From Fidelibacterota bacterium (GTDB lineage Bacteria > Fidelibacterota > Fidelibacteria > Fidelibacterales > Fidelibacteraceae): a stretch of 35,393 bases of DNA. Where the stretch lies: assembly GCA_030600775.1 (NCBI GenBank), contig JAUVLI010000004.1, positions 1 to 35,393 on the forward strand. The letters are read 5' to 3'. Position 1 is the stretch's first letter, and each line of letters opens with the position of its first letter. The notes beneath the pieces were generated by a model. It was not told the origin of the DNA and ran no database searches. It was given only the letters and a program-made list of their open reading frames with translations. Both the position numbers and the translations under genes were made by a program. Shown here piece by piece: positions 25,873-34,494 of this stretch.

Positions 25873-26713
25873 CAAATAGCAAACTAAAGTCAAAATTATT
25901 TACAGAATGGGTCAAAGCACCGACAGAAATAAAATCTACACCGGTTAAAGCAATTTCTCTGACATTGTTCAAATTAACATCTCCGGATGCTTCTAATTTG
26001 ATTTTTGTATCATTTAATTTTACTGCTTTTTTCATTTCGGTAATGGAAAAATGATCTAACATTATTCTATCTATCGGAAATTTAAGCACTTTTTTAAATT
26101 CCGCAATATTAGTTATTTCAATTTCAATTTTGACTTTTTTATTCAACTGTTGATTGAATATTAGAGCGGAACTGATCGCTTTTTCAATTCCTCCAATCCA
26201 ACGAATATGGTTTTCTTTAATTAGGATCATATCGAATAAACCATAGCGATGATTTATACCTCCGCCACAGTGAATTGAATATTTATCCAATTCTCTAAGC
26301 AATGGCATAGTTTTTCGTGTATCAAGAATTTTACAATTTGTGTCTTTTATTAAATTTATATATTTATTTACTGTGGTTGCAATTCCAGACATTCTACCGA
26401 GAATATTTAATGCGGTGCGTTCAGCAGTAAGTATAGATTGGCCATTTCCACTAATTGACAAAATCTCATCGCCAGCTTTAATTTGCATCCCATCGTTTTT
26501 TGTGGATTTTATTTGAAGTGTCGGATCTATATTTTTAAAAATCTTTTCTGCTACTTCAACACCGGCAAGAATTCCCGATTCTTTTGCAACAATCTTTGCA
26601 TTTGCTTTTGCTTTTATTTTCATTGCAATTGAAGTAATATCGCCGGATTGGATATCTTCATCCAATGCATTTTTTATTATTTTATTTACTTTTTGCCAGT
26701 TAAGTTTTTGCAT
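25865..26713 (-). CDS. nadC: Nicotinate-nucleotide diphosphorylase (carboxylating), quinolinate phosphoribosyltransferase
   Basis: This enzyme converts quinolinate and PRPP to nicotinate mononucleotide in NAD synthesis. At 282 residues it has the expected length. Motifs are DIQSGDITSIA, ERTALNILGRMSGIATTV, CKILDTRKTMPLLRELDKYS (phosphate and quinolinate contacts), IHCGGGINHRYGLFDMILIK and EIEITNIAEF, with IMLDHFS and LEASGDVNLNNVREIALTGV closing the barrel. The RBS is weak (GAGA). It is upstream of and overlaps miaA by 8 bases. No nadA or nadB is in the window. Confidence 0.97.
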   Translation of the reverse strand: MQKLNWQKVNKIIKNALDEDIQSGDITSIAMKIKAKANAKIVAKESGILAGVEVAEKIFKNIDPTLQIKSTKNDGMQIKAGDEILSISGNGQSILTAERTALNILGRMSGIATTVNKYINLIKDTNCKILDTRKTMPLLRELDKYSIHCGGGINHRYGLFDMILIKENHIRWIGGIEKAISSALIFNQQLNKKVKIEIEITNIAEFKKVLKFPIDRIMLDHFSITEMKKAVKLNDTKIKLEASGDVNLNNVREIALTGVDFISVGALTHSVNNFDFSLLFDE

Positions 26714-26834
26714 TGTTTCTCTATATTTTAATAAACTTTTAAAGTTACGATATTATTTGAGAAAATAAAAATAATTATCGAACGAACAAAATACAAGACG
26801 ATGATCATAATTTTATTCTAATTAAATAGAATTA

Positions 26835-27761
26835 TTACTTGCAACCTTTGTTATTTGTTCTCAATTTATAAATAGTGTTTGTTTCATCTTCAGTGAGATA
26901 AAGTGTTTTCAAATCATTACCACCAAATTCTAAATTGCTTGGTTTCTTGCCGGGAGTTTCTATTTGTTGTAATATTTTTCCTTTTGGAGAAATAATAAAA
27001 ACAGTGCCTGTGCCAAAATGTGCAACAAATAAATTTCCTTTATTATCAAATTCTAAACCATCCGGATCGCCACCGGGCAACTTTATAAATTCTTTTTTAT
27101 TTCCTAAAAATCCTGATTCTGAAATGTCAAAATTTATAATGCGATTTTTTGCAGATTCACTAACATATAATTTTTTATCAAGTGGAGAAATTGCCATACC
27201 ATTCGGATATGCTAAACTATCTGCAACCAATTTTACTTTTTTTAATCTAAAATCGTAGTAAAAAATTCGTCCGTCTAATTTTTCCTTTCCATAACTTTTT
27301 GGATCTGAAAAAAATAAATTTTCATCTGTTGAAAAAGTAAGATCATTAGGATGATTAAAGTTTTTGCCATTATATCCGGAACTTAATACAATTACATTTT
27401 TCTCATTTGGTAATATTTTTATTAATTTTCCAATCCCATATTCACATGCAAAAATATCTCCTTTATCAGATATTATTAAGCCATTTGTTTTCTGGAAAGT
27501 GCTATCAGAAGCAGTGAGAAAAGTATCTAAATTACCATTAATAATTTTTCCAATCCAGCCGCCGTAACAATTTGAAAAATATAAGGTTCCATTGTTATTC
27601 CAAGCTGGGCCTTCAGGGAAATTTAATCCCGTTGCAACAACTTGCCATTTTTCATTTTCATTAACAATTTTTTTATCACAAGAAAAAAATAACAGAATGA
27701 TTGATAATAGTAATAAATAAAAAATTGTAAATTTTATATTTTTCATTTTAATGCGCTTCAT
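26835..27761 (-). CDS. SMP-30/gluconolactonase-like lipoprotein
   Basis: This 308-residue six-bladed beta-propeller belongs to the SMP-30/gluconolactonase/LRE family, whose members hydrolyse lactones or phosphotriesters with a divalent metal. A lipoprotein signal ends FFSC (C28, followed by DKK). Metal-ligand motifs are visible: GLNFPEGPAWNNNG (E50), FNHPNDLTFS, YPNGMAISPLDKKLYVSES and GGDPDGLEFDNKGNLFVAHF. Either ATG 27761 or the ATG 15 bases later could start it. It begins 1 base after the stop of the phosphodiester glycosidase gene, so both are likely in one operon and possibly act on the same sugar substrate outside the inner membrane. Confidence 0.9.
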   Translation of the reverse strand: MKRIKMKNIKFTIFYLLLLSIILLFFSCDKKIVNENEKWQVVATGLNFPEGPAWNNNGTLYFSNCYGGWIGKIINGNLDTFLTASDSTFQKTNGLIISDKGDIFACEYGIGKLIKILPNEKNVIVLSSGYNGKNFNHPNDLTFSTDENLFFSDPKSYGKEKLDGRIFYYDFRLKKVKLVADSLAYPNGMAISPLDKKLYVSESAKNRIINFDISESGFLGNKKEFIKLPGGDPDGLEFDNKGNLFVAHFGTGTVFIISPKGKILQQIETPGKKPSNLEFGGNDLKTLYLTEDETNTIYKLRTNNKGCK

Positions 27762-27762
27762 T

Positions 27763-30261
27763 TTATTTTAACAAGATAAATTTCTTTACGGATAAAAAGT
27801 TATTACTTTTATTTCCTTCTTCAAATCCTTTTACTACATAAAAATAAATTCCACTTGAAAGGTTGTCTCCATTATATTCAATTTTATGCGATCCTGCAAA
27901 TTGTATTTTTTTAATTATAGTATCAATATTTTCACCAAGTATATTATAAATTTCTATAACAATAGCACTTTTTTTAGGTAAGAAATATTCTATTGTGGTT
28001 CTGGAATTAAATGGATTGGGATAGTTCTGTTTAAGACGGAATCGTTTTGGATTTTCTTGCCAATTCATATTTTTAATGTTTGTTGCCGGATATGATAAAT
28101 GTAAATTGTCGAGATAAATCGTTCCCTCAACTAATTCTCCAATTGATTTAGTGCTTTTTAATTGGATTTGGATTGCATCTAATTGAAGTGGAAATTTAAT
28201 TTCATTGCTATGTCCTTGAGCAGAAAAATTGTTCCCAGATGCCCAATAAGATTCAAAAGTCGTTTTATTTAATAGTTGTGTAAAATTACTTAAAAATAAA
28301 TTATTATTTGCATCTCGTACAATTATTCTACCACGAAAAGCTCCCGTATCAGGTTTAATATCAGCAAATATTTTTTCTGGTGATCCGTAAATTGGAATGT
28401 TTGTATTTAAAAATATCCAAGATGAGCTAGATTGTTTTGTAAATGAATAGTCAAGTTTTAATGATTTGTTTCCAAATGTTTTTGGAGTATCGACGGCTGT
28501 GATTACGGATGCAATCGTATCAATATTTTCACCTGATATTTGAAATATATCGGCATTTTCCAAAGAATCTAAAATCGTGTTTTCTCCTATTTGCACTGTT
28601 ATTTTTGTAGTATCAGATAGATTTAAATAATTTACAATAACTTCTGTAGTACCAGCAGAATGCCCCGTAAATTCACCATTTGCATTTATTGTACCTACAG
28701 TTGTATTTGTAGAAATCCAATTAAAATTACTATTCGAAATGTCAGCTAACAAATCGTATTCATCATAAATTTCTACTGAAAAAATTAATGGATTGATTGT
28801 GTCTGTTATTGCAACAGTAGGAAATAAATTAAATGTTTTAATTGCTTTTAAATTAATATAAGCCGAGTCAGTTGAGTTCATATAATTTACATAAACGAAA
28901 CCGTTACTTTTATTAGAACTTGCAGTAAACAAGCCGTCTTCTGCTATTGTTCCCAAAGTTGAATTCACACTAAAATCTACAACTGTCGTAGTTATTGGTT
29001 TTGGATTATAGTATTTATCCCAACCGGAAATGTCAAATTGAAATTGACTACCGACCAATATTTTTTTATTGTCCGGTGATATTTGAACGATTGATAATGT
29101 GTCTTTCGGTGCGGTAGAGATTGCCATTAATGAATTTGAAATTGAGCGTTCCCATCCATCAGATGGAGAATTCACTACTTCATTTTGAACAATCATCTCG
29201 GTAGAACCACCACCGTCAAGATTTATAGCAGTTTCTATTCCAAGTGTAACCATAAAATCGGCGAATTCGGACAAATTCATTCCATCGCTAATATCTTGTC
29301 TTCCATCTACGGTAATAAAAAATATTTCTGAGCCGTCAGCAGAAATTCCAACTCCTGTTCGTGGATGTCTCGCCGTTGCAAATGAATTGCTTCCACCTTC
29401 TTCTGCAAAACCCGCATAAGCATAATTGATTCCATTTTTTACAATTTTCGGATAACCGCCAACTAATGCTTTAATTTTTTTTGGTAACGATTCTAAACCG
29501 AGAAATATTTTAACCGTATCTCCAATTGTTAAATTGTTTTTAATAAAAATTGATGCACTTCCATGTCCAGAGAGAACAATTTTATTTGCTGGGATTGCCA
29601 TATTACCAATTGAATCTTCAATTGATTCTACAACACAAAAAATTGTATCGTTTACATACCATTTATTCAAATTGCTAAGTAACACTTCAGTGCCCCATTG
29701 ATTTGTATGGGTTGAATTTCCAAAAAAATGATTGAATAAAATGAGTTCATCTGTATCTCTTATTGAATTTATATCATGAATATTATTATTTTTTGCATTT
29801 GCTAATAGAGTCCCGTTAAATACTGTTCTATTTATTGTCGGCAAATCTTCAAAATCAAAACTAATACTTGACCAATAAATAGGGTTTGAAGCATCAATAT
29901 TTTCAGTTTTAACAAATTCTCCATCAACAATATGATTATTAATTGGAGTACCATTGCCATCAAAAAAATCTGCATTAATAGCACCAACTACTTGATGATT
30001 AGAACGATTATTTCTTGATATCATTGACGATAATCGTTCATGCCCAATTAATTGATCATCGGCTTTTACAGAAATAATTGTATTATTTGTATCATTCAAA
30101 TTGATTTTCAAAACATTTATTGTCCAAGGCACAAATGGTTCAACATACTTTTTGTGAATTATTCCAGGCCCAACTTGAATTGATGAATAGTTTTGATAAT
30201 CGTAAGAAAATGCATTTGTAAATAAAGCAGTTGCAACAATAAAAGCAAATAATTTTTTAAT
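27763..30261 (-). CDS. Secreted phosphodiester glycosidase (NAGPA domain) with T9SS sorting domain; probable ATT start
   Basis: The protein is about 832 residues if started at ATT 30261. The NAGPA domain covers about residues 45-380, with LVGGYPKIVKNG, FATARHPRTGVGIS, FITVDGRQDISDGM and TAINLDGGGSTEMIV. Two Ig-like repeats follow (about 385-555), then a beta-sandwich (about 565-725) and a type IX secretion C-terminal domain (NYPNPFNSRTTIEYFLPK to KKFILLK). The first conventional start is GTG 30132, but it lacks an RBS and a signal peptide. The frame stays open upstream and encodes KKLFAFIVATALFTNAFS (a signal peptide) and VGPGIIHKKYVEPF; GGGGG at 30267-30271 is 5 bases before the ATT. The enzyme class cleaves sugar-phosphodiester links; its substrate is unknown here. 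Confidence 0.88.
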   Translation of the reverse strand: MKKLFAFIVATALFTNAFSYDYQNYSSIQVGPGIIHKKYVEPFVPWTINVLKINLNDTNNTIISVKADDQLIGHERLSSMISRNNRSNHQVVGAINADFFDGNGTPINNHIVDGEFVKTENIDASNPIYWSSISFDFEDLPTINRTVFNGTLLANAKNNNIHDINSIRDTDELILFNHFFGNSTHTNQWGTEVLLSNLNKWYVNDTIFCVVESIEDSIGNMAIPANKIVLSGHGSASIFIKNNLTIGDTVKIFLGLESLPKKIKALVGGYPKIVKNGINYAYAGFAEEGGSNSFATARHPRTGVGISADGSEIFFITVDGRQDISDGMNLSEFADFMVTLGIETAINLDGGGSTEMIVQNEVVNSPSDGWERSISNSLMAISTAPKDTLSIVQISPDNKKILVGSQFQFDISGWDKYYNPKPITTTVVDFSVNSTLGTIAEDGLFTASSNKSNGFVYVNYMNSTDSAYINLKAIKTFNLFPTVAITDTINPLIFSVEIYDEYDLLADISNSNFNWISTNTTVGTINANGEFTGHSAGTTEVIVNYLNLSDTTKITVQIGENTILDSLENADIFQISGENIDTIASVITAVDTPKTFGNKSLKLDYSFTKQSSSSWIFLNTNIPIYGSPEKIFADIKPDTGAFRGRIIVRDANNNLFLSNFTQLLNKTTFESYWASGNNFSAQGHSNEIKFPLQLDAIQIQLKSTKSIGELVEGTIYLDNLHLSYPATNIKNMNWQENPKRFRLKQNYPNPFNSRTTIEYFLPKKSAIVIEIYNILGENIDTIIKKIQFAGSHKIEYNGDNLSSGIYFYVVKGFEEGNKSNNFLSVKKFILLK

Positions 30262-30294
30262 TTTTTCCCCCTTAATTTTGTTAATTATTTAATT

Positions 30295-30501
30295 TTATTC
30301 ATTATCTTCATTATCGTTTAATTCTTTATAATCAGCATCGATAATATCTTCATCATCAATATTTGTCGGATTGTTATCAATATTGTTATCTTTATGGATC
30401 GTTGTATTGTCTTTATTTTTAGTAATGAATTTTTTTATTGAAGGTAACAGTGCATCAATGATCAAATATAAAAATATTATTAGTAAAAAGATTTTAAGCA
30501 T
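30295..30501 (-). CDS. Small single-helix membrane protein with acidic tail
   Basis: The 68-residue frame has one N-terminal membrane helix (MLKIFLLIIFLYLIIDALLP), a basic stretch (KKFITKNK) and a strongly acidic Asn/Asp/Glu-rich tail ending IDDEDIIDADYKELNDNEDN. The IIDADYKE-type ending recurs in small FCB proteins, and I believe this is a real gene: it begins 3 bases after the deoxynucleoside kinase stop on the same strand and shows the biased composition expected of a membrane-anchored tail. It resembles DUF4834-like proteins in layout. Function unknown. Confidence 0.65.
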   Translation of the reverse strand: MLKIFLLIIFLYLIIDALLPSIKKFITKNKDNTTIHKDNNIDNNPTNIDDEDIIDADYKELNDNEDNE

Positions 30502-30504
30502 AAT

Positions 30505-31149
30505 TTATTTCTCTTGTTTTGGATTGTATAATTTTGTTCCGGTAGGAGGTTGTTGAATATATTTTAAAATTTCATTTAAGTCATCTTCATTATTGACAAA
30601 ATCTATTTCTGTAGTATTTATGATCAATAAAGGTGTTTCATTATAATTGAAAAAATATTGGTTATACATTTGATTTAGTGATTCAATATATTTTTTTTTG
30701 ATGTTAGATTCAAAAGAACGATTTCTTTGATGAATGTTTTTCATTAATCTGTCGGTGCCTGATTGTAAATATATTGCGAGGTCCGGTTTTGGTATTTGTT
30801 TTATTAAAAGCTTTAGCAATTCATCGTATAATTTCAATTCTTTGTCGTTTAAATTCAAATATGCAAATAGTTTATCTTTTATAAACATGTAATCGGTAAT
30901 AATATTTTTATGGAACATATCGGTTTGGAATAAATCCATTTGCTGTCTAAATCTACTCAACAAAAAGTAAATTTGTGTTTGGAAAGCGAAATGTTTTTTA
31001 TCTTTGTAAAAATCTTCTAAAAATGGATTTGTTTCAAATTTTTCAAGTATTAATTTACTATTTAATTTGTCTGAAAGTATTTTAGCTAAACTGGTTTTGC
31101 CAACTCCGATGACACCTTCAATTGAAATGTAATATGCTGATCGTCTCAT
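30505..31149 (-). CDS. Deoxynucleoside kinase family protein
   Basis: This 214-residue kinase phosphorylates deoxynucleosides (deoxyadenosine or deoxyguanosine type) for salvage. The P-loop is IEGVIGVGKTSLAK (about residues 10-23). FQTQIYFLLSRFRQQMD and NIITDYMFIKDKLFAYLNL are the family substrate-binding blocks, with ITDY replacing the more usual DR motif as in FCB homologues. PKPDLAIYLQSGTDRLMKNI and IHQRNRSFE form the lid region. I chose ATG 31149, which overlaps the TGA of folK as ATGA; the upstream codon at 31182 would add an unusual N-terminus. The folK-kinase pairing is common in Bacteroidota and relatives. Confidence 0.92.
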   Translation of the reverse strand: MRRSAYYISIEGVIGVGKTSLAKILSDKLNSKLILEKFETNPFLEDFYKDKKHFAFQTQIYFLLSRFRQQMDLFQTDMFHKNIITDYMFIKDKLFAYLNLNDKELKLYDELLKLLIKQIPKPDLAIYLQSGTDRLMKNIHQRNRSFESNIKKKYIESLNQMYNQYFFNYNETPLLIINTTEIDFVNNEDDLNEILKYIQQPPTGTKLYNPKQEK

Positions 31150-31631
31150 TTTAATATCTCCACTTTTGAAGAATCTGAACATTCATTTAAATAGGAATTA
31201 ATTGTTTTGTTTTTTACTTTATAATCCGATGCAATTTCTACCATTGGGATCAAGACGAATTTCCTTTCGCTAAATTTTGGATGAGGAATTTTTAAAGAAT
31301 CTGTGTCAATTGTTTCATTATTGTAAGATAAAATATCTATATCCAATGTGCGTGGCCCGTATCTTATTTCTTTGTTTCGTTCACGATGATATTTTTTTTC
31401 AATTTTGTGGATATATTCTAACAATGATTCTGAACTGAGATCTGTTGAAAATTCCGCAACGGCATTTATAAAATAATCTTGGTTTTTATATAAAAGTGGT
31501 TCTGTTTTATATAATGAACTTTTTTTGATCATTTTAAAATTTATATTTTCTGCAATCATTTTCATAGCATCTGTAATTATTTTTTGTGAATTCCCAATGT
31601 TTGAACCAAATCCTAAAAATACTCTTTTCAT
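31146..31631 (-). CDS. folK: 2-amino-4-hydroxy-6-hydroxymethyldihydropteridine diphosphokinase
   Basis: This folate-pathway pyrophosphokinase activates 6-hydroxymethyl-7,8-dihydropterin for dihydropteroate synthesis. At 161 residues it is of typical length. Motifs are VFLGFGSNIGNSQ, SSLYKTEPLLYKNQDYFINA, and the catalytic RYGPRTLDIDILSY followed by IPHPKFSERKFVLIPM. It is first in a three-gene unit with the deoxynucleoside kinase (4-base ATGA overlap) and the small acidic membrane protein. The 235 bases upstream (31632-31866) hold no gene, and I see no clear promoter. Confidence 0.96.
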   Translation of the reverse strand: MKRVFLGFGSNIGNSQKIITDAMKMIAENINFKMIKKSSLYKTEPLLYKNQDYFINAVAEFSTDLSSESLLEYIHKIEKKYHRERNKEIRYGPRTLDIDILSYNNETIDTDSLKIPHPKFSERKFVLIPMVEIASDYKVKNKTINSYLNECSDSSKVEILK

Positions 31632-31866
31632 AATGCTTAAGTTTAATCATTTATTTTAAAAAATTCAATAAATAAAAGTTGTTTTATTCAATATTTTTGT
31701 AATGAATTGCACGAACGGTAAGGGTGATTTAAAGAATGTGAAAAGTGAATATGTGGAAATTAAAAAGTAGGATGTGGAAATATGCTATCTGCAAATCTAT
31801 TTATATTCTATAATTTGTAATTTAATTAATTTACTGATGAATTGTCGAGTAGTGAAATTCTTTATT

Positions 31867-33270
31867 TCAACAAACCTTTCCCGGATTTAAAATTCCTTTC
31901 GGATCAAAAACATTTTTTATTCCTCTAAGTAAATTCATATAATCAGATCCCATTGTTTTTTCCAGATATTCTTTTTTTGCATATCCGATTCCGTGTTCAC
32001 CCGAAACATGTCCGCCTAATTCTTTTCCTTTTGAATACAGTAGATCAAATGCTTTTGTCAATTTATTCTGGAAATCTTCTTCTGTCATTTCATCTTTTAG
32101 TAAATAAACATGTAAATTTCCATCACCAGCATGACCAAAACTTGATATTCTTATATTAACTTCTTTTTCTACTTTTTTAGTAAAGTTAAGAAATTTTGCT
32201 ACTTTATCGCGTGGTACAACCACATCGCATTCGTCCATTTTTGTTGTAGAACCTTTTATAGCTTCCAAGAAAGCACCGCGAGCAGTCCAGATTGCTTCTT
32301 TTCTCTCTTCCGTGTCGGAAATTAAAACATCTAAAGCACCTGCATCAAGACAAATATGAGCAACTTTTTCATACTGCTTTTCCACTTCTTCTTTCGTATT
32401 CCCGTCGAAATTCAATAATAAATATGCATCGGAAGAGGAATCGGGAAATTTTTTGCCAAGATAATCTTCTGAATTTTTTATTACTGTTCTTTCCATATAT
32501 TCAATTGCCACAGGAGTATTTTTTGAACGAATTATTTTTGGAACTGTTTCGATTGCTGTTTCCATATCGGCAAAAGGCACCAATAAACTTATATTTATTT
32601 TCGGCAATGGGATCAATTTCAAGACAGCTTTTGTAACAATTCCAAGTGTTCCTTCCGAACCAATGATCAGATCTTTCAAAGCATAACCCGATGTATCTTT
32701 TACAATTTTTCCACCAACTTTAATTATTTTACCATTAGGCAGTACAACTTCTAATTCGCGAATAGAATCACGAGTTACGCCATATTTTACCGCTCTCATT
32801 CCACCGGCATTTGTGGAAATATTTCCACCGATCGAAGCACTTTTTTCTCCCGGATTCGGTGGATAAAAAAGATCATTATCTTCAACATATTTTGATAATT
32901 CCATTAACAGTACACCGGGTTCAACGGTAAGTGTTAAATTATCTTTATCCAACTCAATTATGTTATTCATTTTTTCTGTTGAAAGAAGGATCCCGCCATA
33001 AATTGGAACAGCTGCACCAACCAAACCTGTACCTTGCCCACGGGGTGTTACGGGAATAATACTATCATAAGCATATTTCATTATCTTTGAAATTTGTTCT
33101 CTATTTTCTGGAATAATAAGAACTTCTGGGAAAAATTGTTCTTCTGCCAATTCATCATGGCTGTAATCTTCATGAATATTATCACCAGTTAAAACATTTT
33201 CCTTTCCACAAACGGATACTAAAAATGTTATATCTTTATCATTTAATTTGTGAAATTTATTTTCTGTCAT
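31867..33270 (-). CDS. FAD-linked 2-hydroxyacid dehydrogenase (GlcD/LctD-like)
   Basis: This 467-residue flavoprotein oxidises a 2-hydroxyacid, probably D-lactate or glycolate. The N-terminal FAD-binding domain shows [39 protein letters not shown] and [15 protein letters not shown]. The C-terminal domain shows [16 protein letters not shown] (metal-site histidines), [18 protein letters not shown] and the closing [14 protein letters not shown]. It lies 46 bases after etfA on the same strand, in the order etfB-etfA-dehydrogenase known from the lctBCD operon of Acetobacterium woodii. I infer that electrons pass to EtfAB rather than to a membrane GlcEF pair, which is absent here. RBS AAAGGT precedes the ATG. 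Confidence 0.93.
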   Translation of the reverse strand: MTENKFHKLNDKDITFLVSVCGKENVLTGDNIHEDYSHDELAEEQFFPEVLIIPENREQISKIMKYAYDSIIPVTPRGQGTGLVGAAVPIYGGILLSTEKMNNIIELDKDNLTLTVEPGVLLMELSKYVEDNDLFYPPNPGEKSASIGGNISTNAGGMRAVKYGVTRDSIRELEVVLPNGKIIKVGGKIVKDTSGYALKDLIIGSEGTLGIVTKAVLKLIPLPKINISLLVPFADMETAIETVPKIIRSKNTPVAIEYMERTVIKNSEDYLGKKFPDSSSDAYLLLNFDGNTKEEVEKQYEKVAHICLDAGALDVLISDTEERKEAIWTARGAFLEAIKGSTTKMDECDVVVPRDKVAKFLNFTKKVEKEVNIRISSFGHAGDGNLHVYLLKDEMTEEDFQNKLTKAFDLLYSKGKELGGHVSGEHGIGYAKKEYLEKTMGSDYMNLLRGIKNVFDPKGILNPGKVC

Positions 33271-33316
33271 TAATTTACCTTTAATTTTTTATCAAGTTTT
33301 ATGTGAAATATTTTTT

Positions 33317-34486
33317 TTACAATTTTTTAATCAATTCAGGAATTATTTCGTAAAGATCGCCTACGACACCATAATTTGCAACATCAAAAATTTGTGCTTT
33401 TGGATTGTCATTAATTGCAAAAATATTTTCTGAATTATTCATTCCCGCAACAAATTGAATAGAGCCGGAGACACCACAAGTAATAATTAATTTTGGTTTG
33501 ACAGTTCTTCCACTTAATCCAATTTGCTGTCTTGCATCTGTCCATCCGGCTTCAATAAGTGGACGAGTTGATGCCACCATTCCACCAAGTTTATCTGCCA
33601 ATTGATTAATCATTTCAAGGTCTTTTTCTTTTTTTATTCCATTTCCTGCAACCACAATCACATCAGCTTCTTCAATTGATTTTACCTTTTCTTTTTTCTT
33701 AACTTCTAATACTTTTATTCTTGAAATTAATTTATCTTTGTCAATTTTGCATTCTGTAATTTTCCCGGATTTCGTTTTATTCTTTTCGGGAGTATCAAAT
33801 ATTTTATATCTTACCGTAGCAAACTGTGGGCGGTGATTTGGTGTGTGAATGTGAGCCATAATATTTCCACCAAAAGCAGGGCGAATTTGGTCAAGATCCG
33901 TATTTTCTTTTACATCAAGAATTGTGCAATCAGCTGTTAAACCAGTTCTAAATCGTGCCGCTACTCGTGGAGCTAAAGAGCGTCCAAGTGTTGTTCCACC
34001 GACAAGAACAATTGTTGGTTTTACTTTGTTTATAAAATTTTCAAATGCTGCTGTGTATGGTTCAATGCGAAAATCATATAATTCTTCTCTGTCATAAACA
34101 AATATTTCATCGACTCCATAATGAAGTAAATTTTTTGCTTTATGTTTAATATTACTTCCTATAAATAAACAATAAACAGGTTGATTGATCTTCTTTGCCA
34201 TTTTTTTCGCTTTGCCGATCAGTTCGTAAGTTACAGGATGAATATTTCCTTCCACATGATCAACATAAACAGCAATTCCTTTCCACTCATTTTTGTTTAT
34301 TTCCCCCTTTTTTCCTTCAACAAATTCATAAATATCAGGCATTTTCTTTACACATATATTGCACATCTTGCATGCAGAAGTAATTTCAATTTGGTCATCT
34401 TTGAATTCAATTGCGTTAAATGGGCAAACTTTAATTGCTTCTTCAACATTTTTAACATTTTTTTGATGAACTCTTATAAAAGCCAT
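33317..34486 (-). CDS. etfA: Electron transfer flavoprotein alpha subunit with N-terminal ferredoxin domain
   Basis: This 389-residue EtfA has an N-terminal ferredoxin-like domain (about 1-60) carrying VCPFNAI (C21) and ACKMCNIC (C39, C42, C45). This is enough for one [4Fe-4S] cluster; the position of a second-cluster cysteine is Met (VKKMPD). The Etf N-domain follows (about 65-250), then the FAD domain (about 265-385) with VVAGNGIKKEKDLEMI, ASTRPLIEAGWTDARQQIGL, SGRTVKPKLIITCGVSGSIQ and FAINDNPKAQIF. A ferredoxin domain of this kind is found in LctC of the bifurcating lactate dehydrogenase. RBS AGGA overlaps the etfB stop, 8 bases separating the genes. Confidence 0.94.
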   Translation of the reverse strand: MAFIRVHQKNVKNVEEAIKVCPFNAIEFKDDQIEITSACKMCNICVKKMPDIYEFVEGKKGEINKNEWKGIAVYVDHVEGNIHPVTYELIGKAKKMAKKINQPVYCLFIGSNIKHKAKNLLHYGVDEIFVYDREELYDFRIEPYTAAFENFINKVKPTIVLVGGTTLGRSLAPRVAARFRTGLTADCTILDVKENTDLDQIRPAFGGNIMAHIHTPNHRPQFATVRYKIFDTPEKNKTKSGKITECKIDKDKLISRIKVLEVKKKEKVKSIEEADVIVVAGNGIKKEKDLEMINQLADKLGGMVASTRPLIEAGWTDARQQIGLSGRTVKPKLIITCGVSGSIQFVAGMNNSENIFAINDNPKAQIFDVANYGVVGDLYEIIPELIKKL

Positions 34487-34494
34487 TTTTATCC

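Noticed and set aside
30132-30134. GTG 30132 as the start of the phosphodiester glycosidase
   Set aside because: There is no ribosome site ahead of it and it would remove the signal peptide that a secreted T9SS cargo needs, while coding-like sequence continues upstream to an ideally spaced GGGGG.
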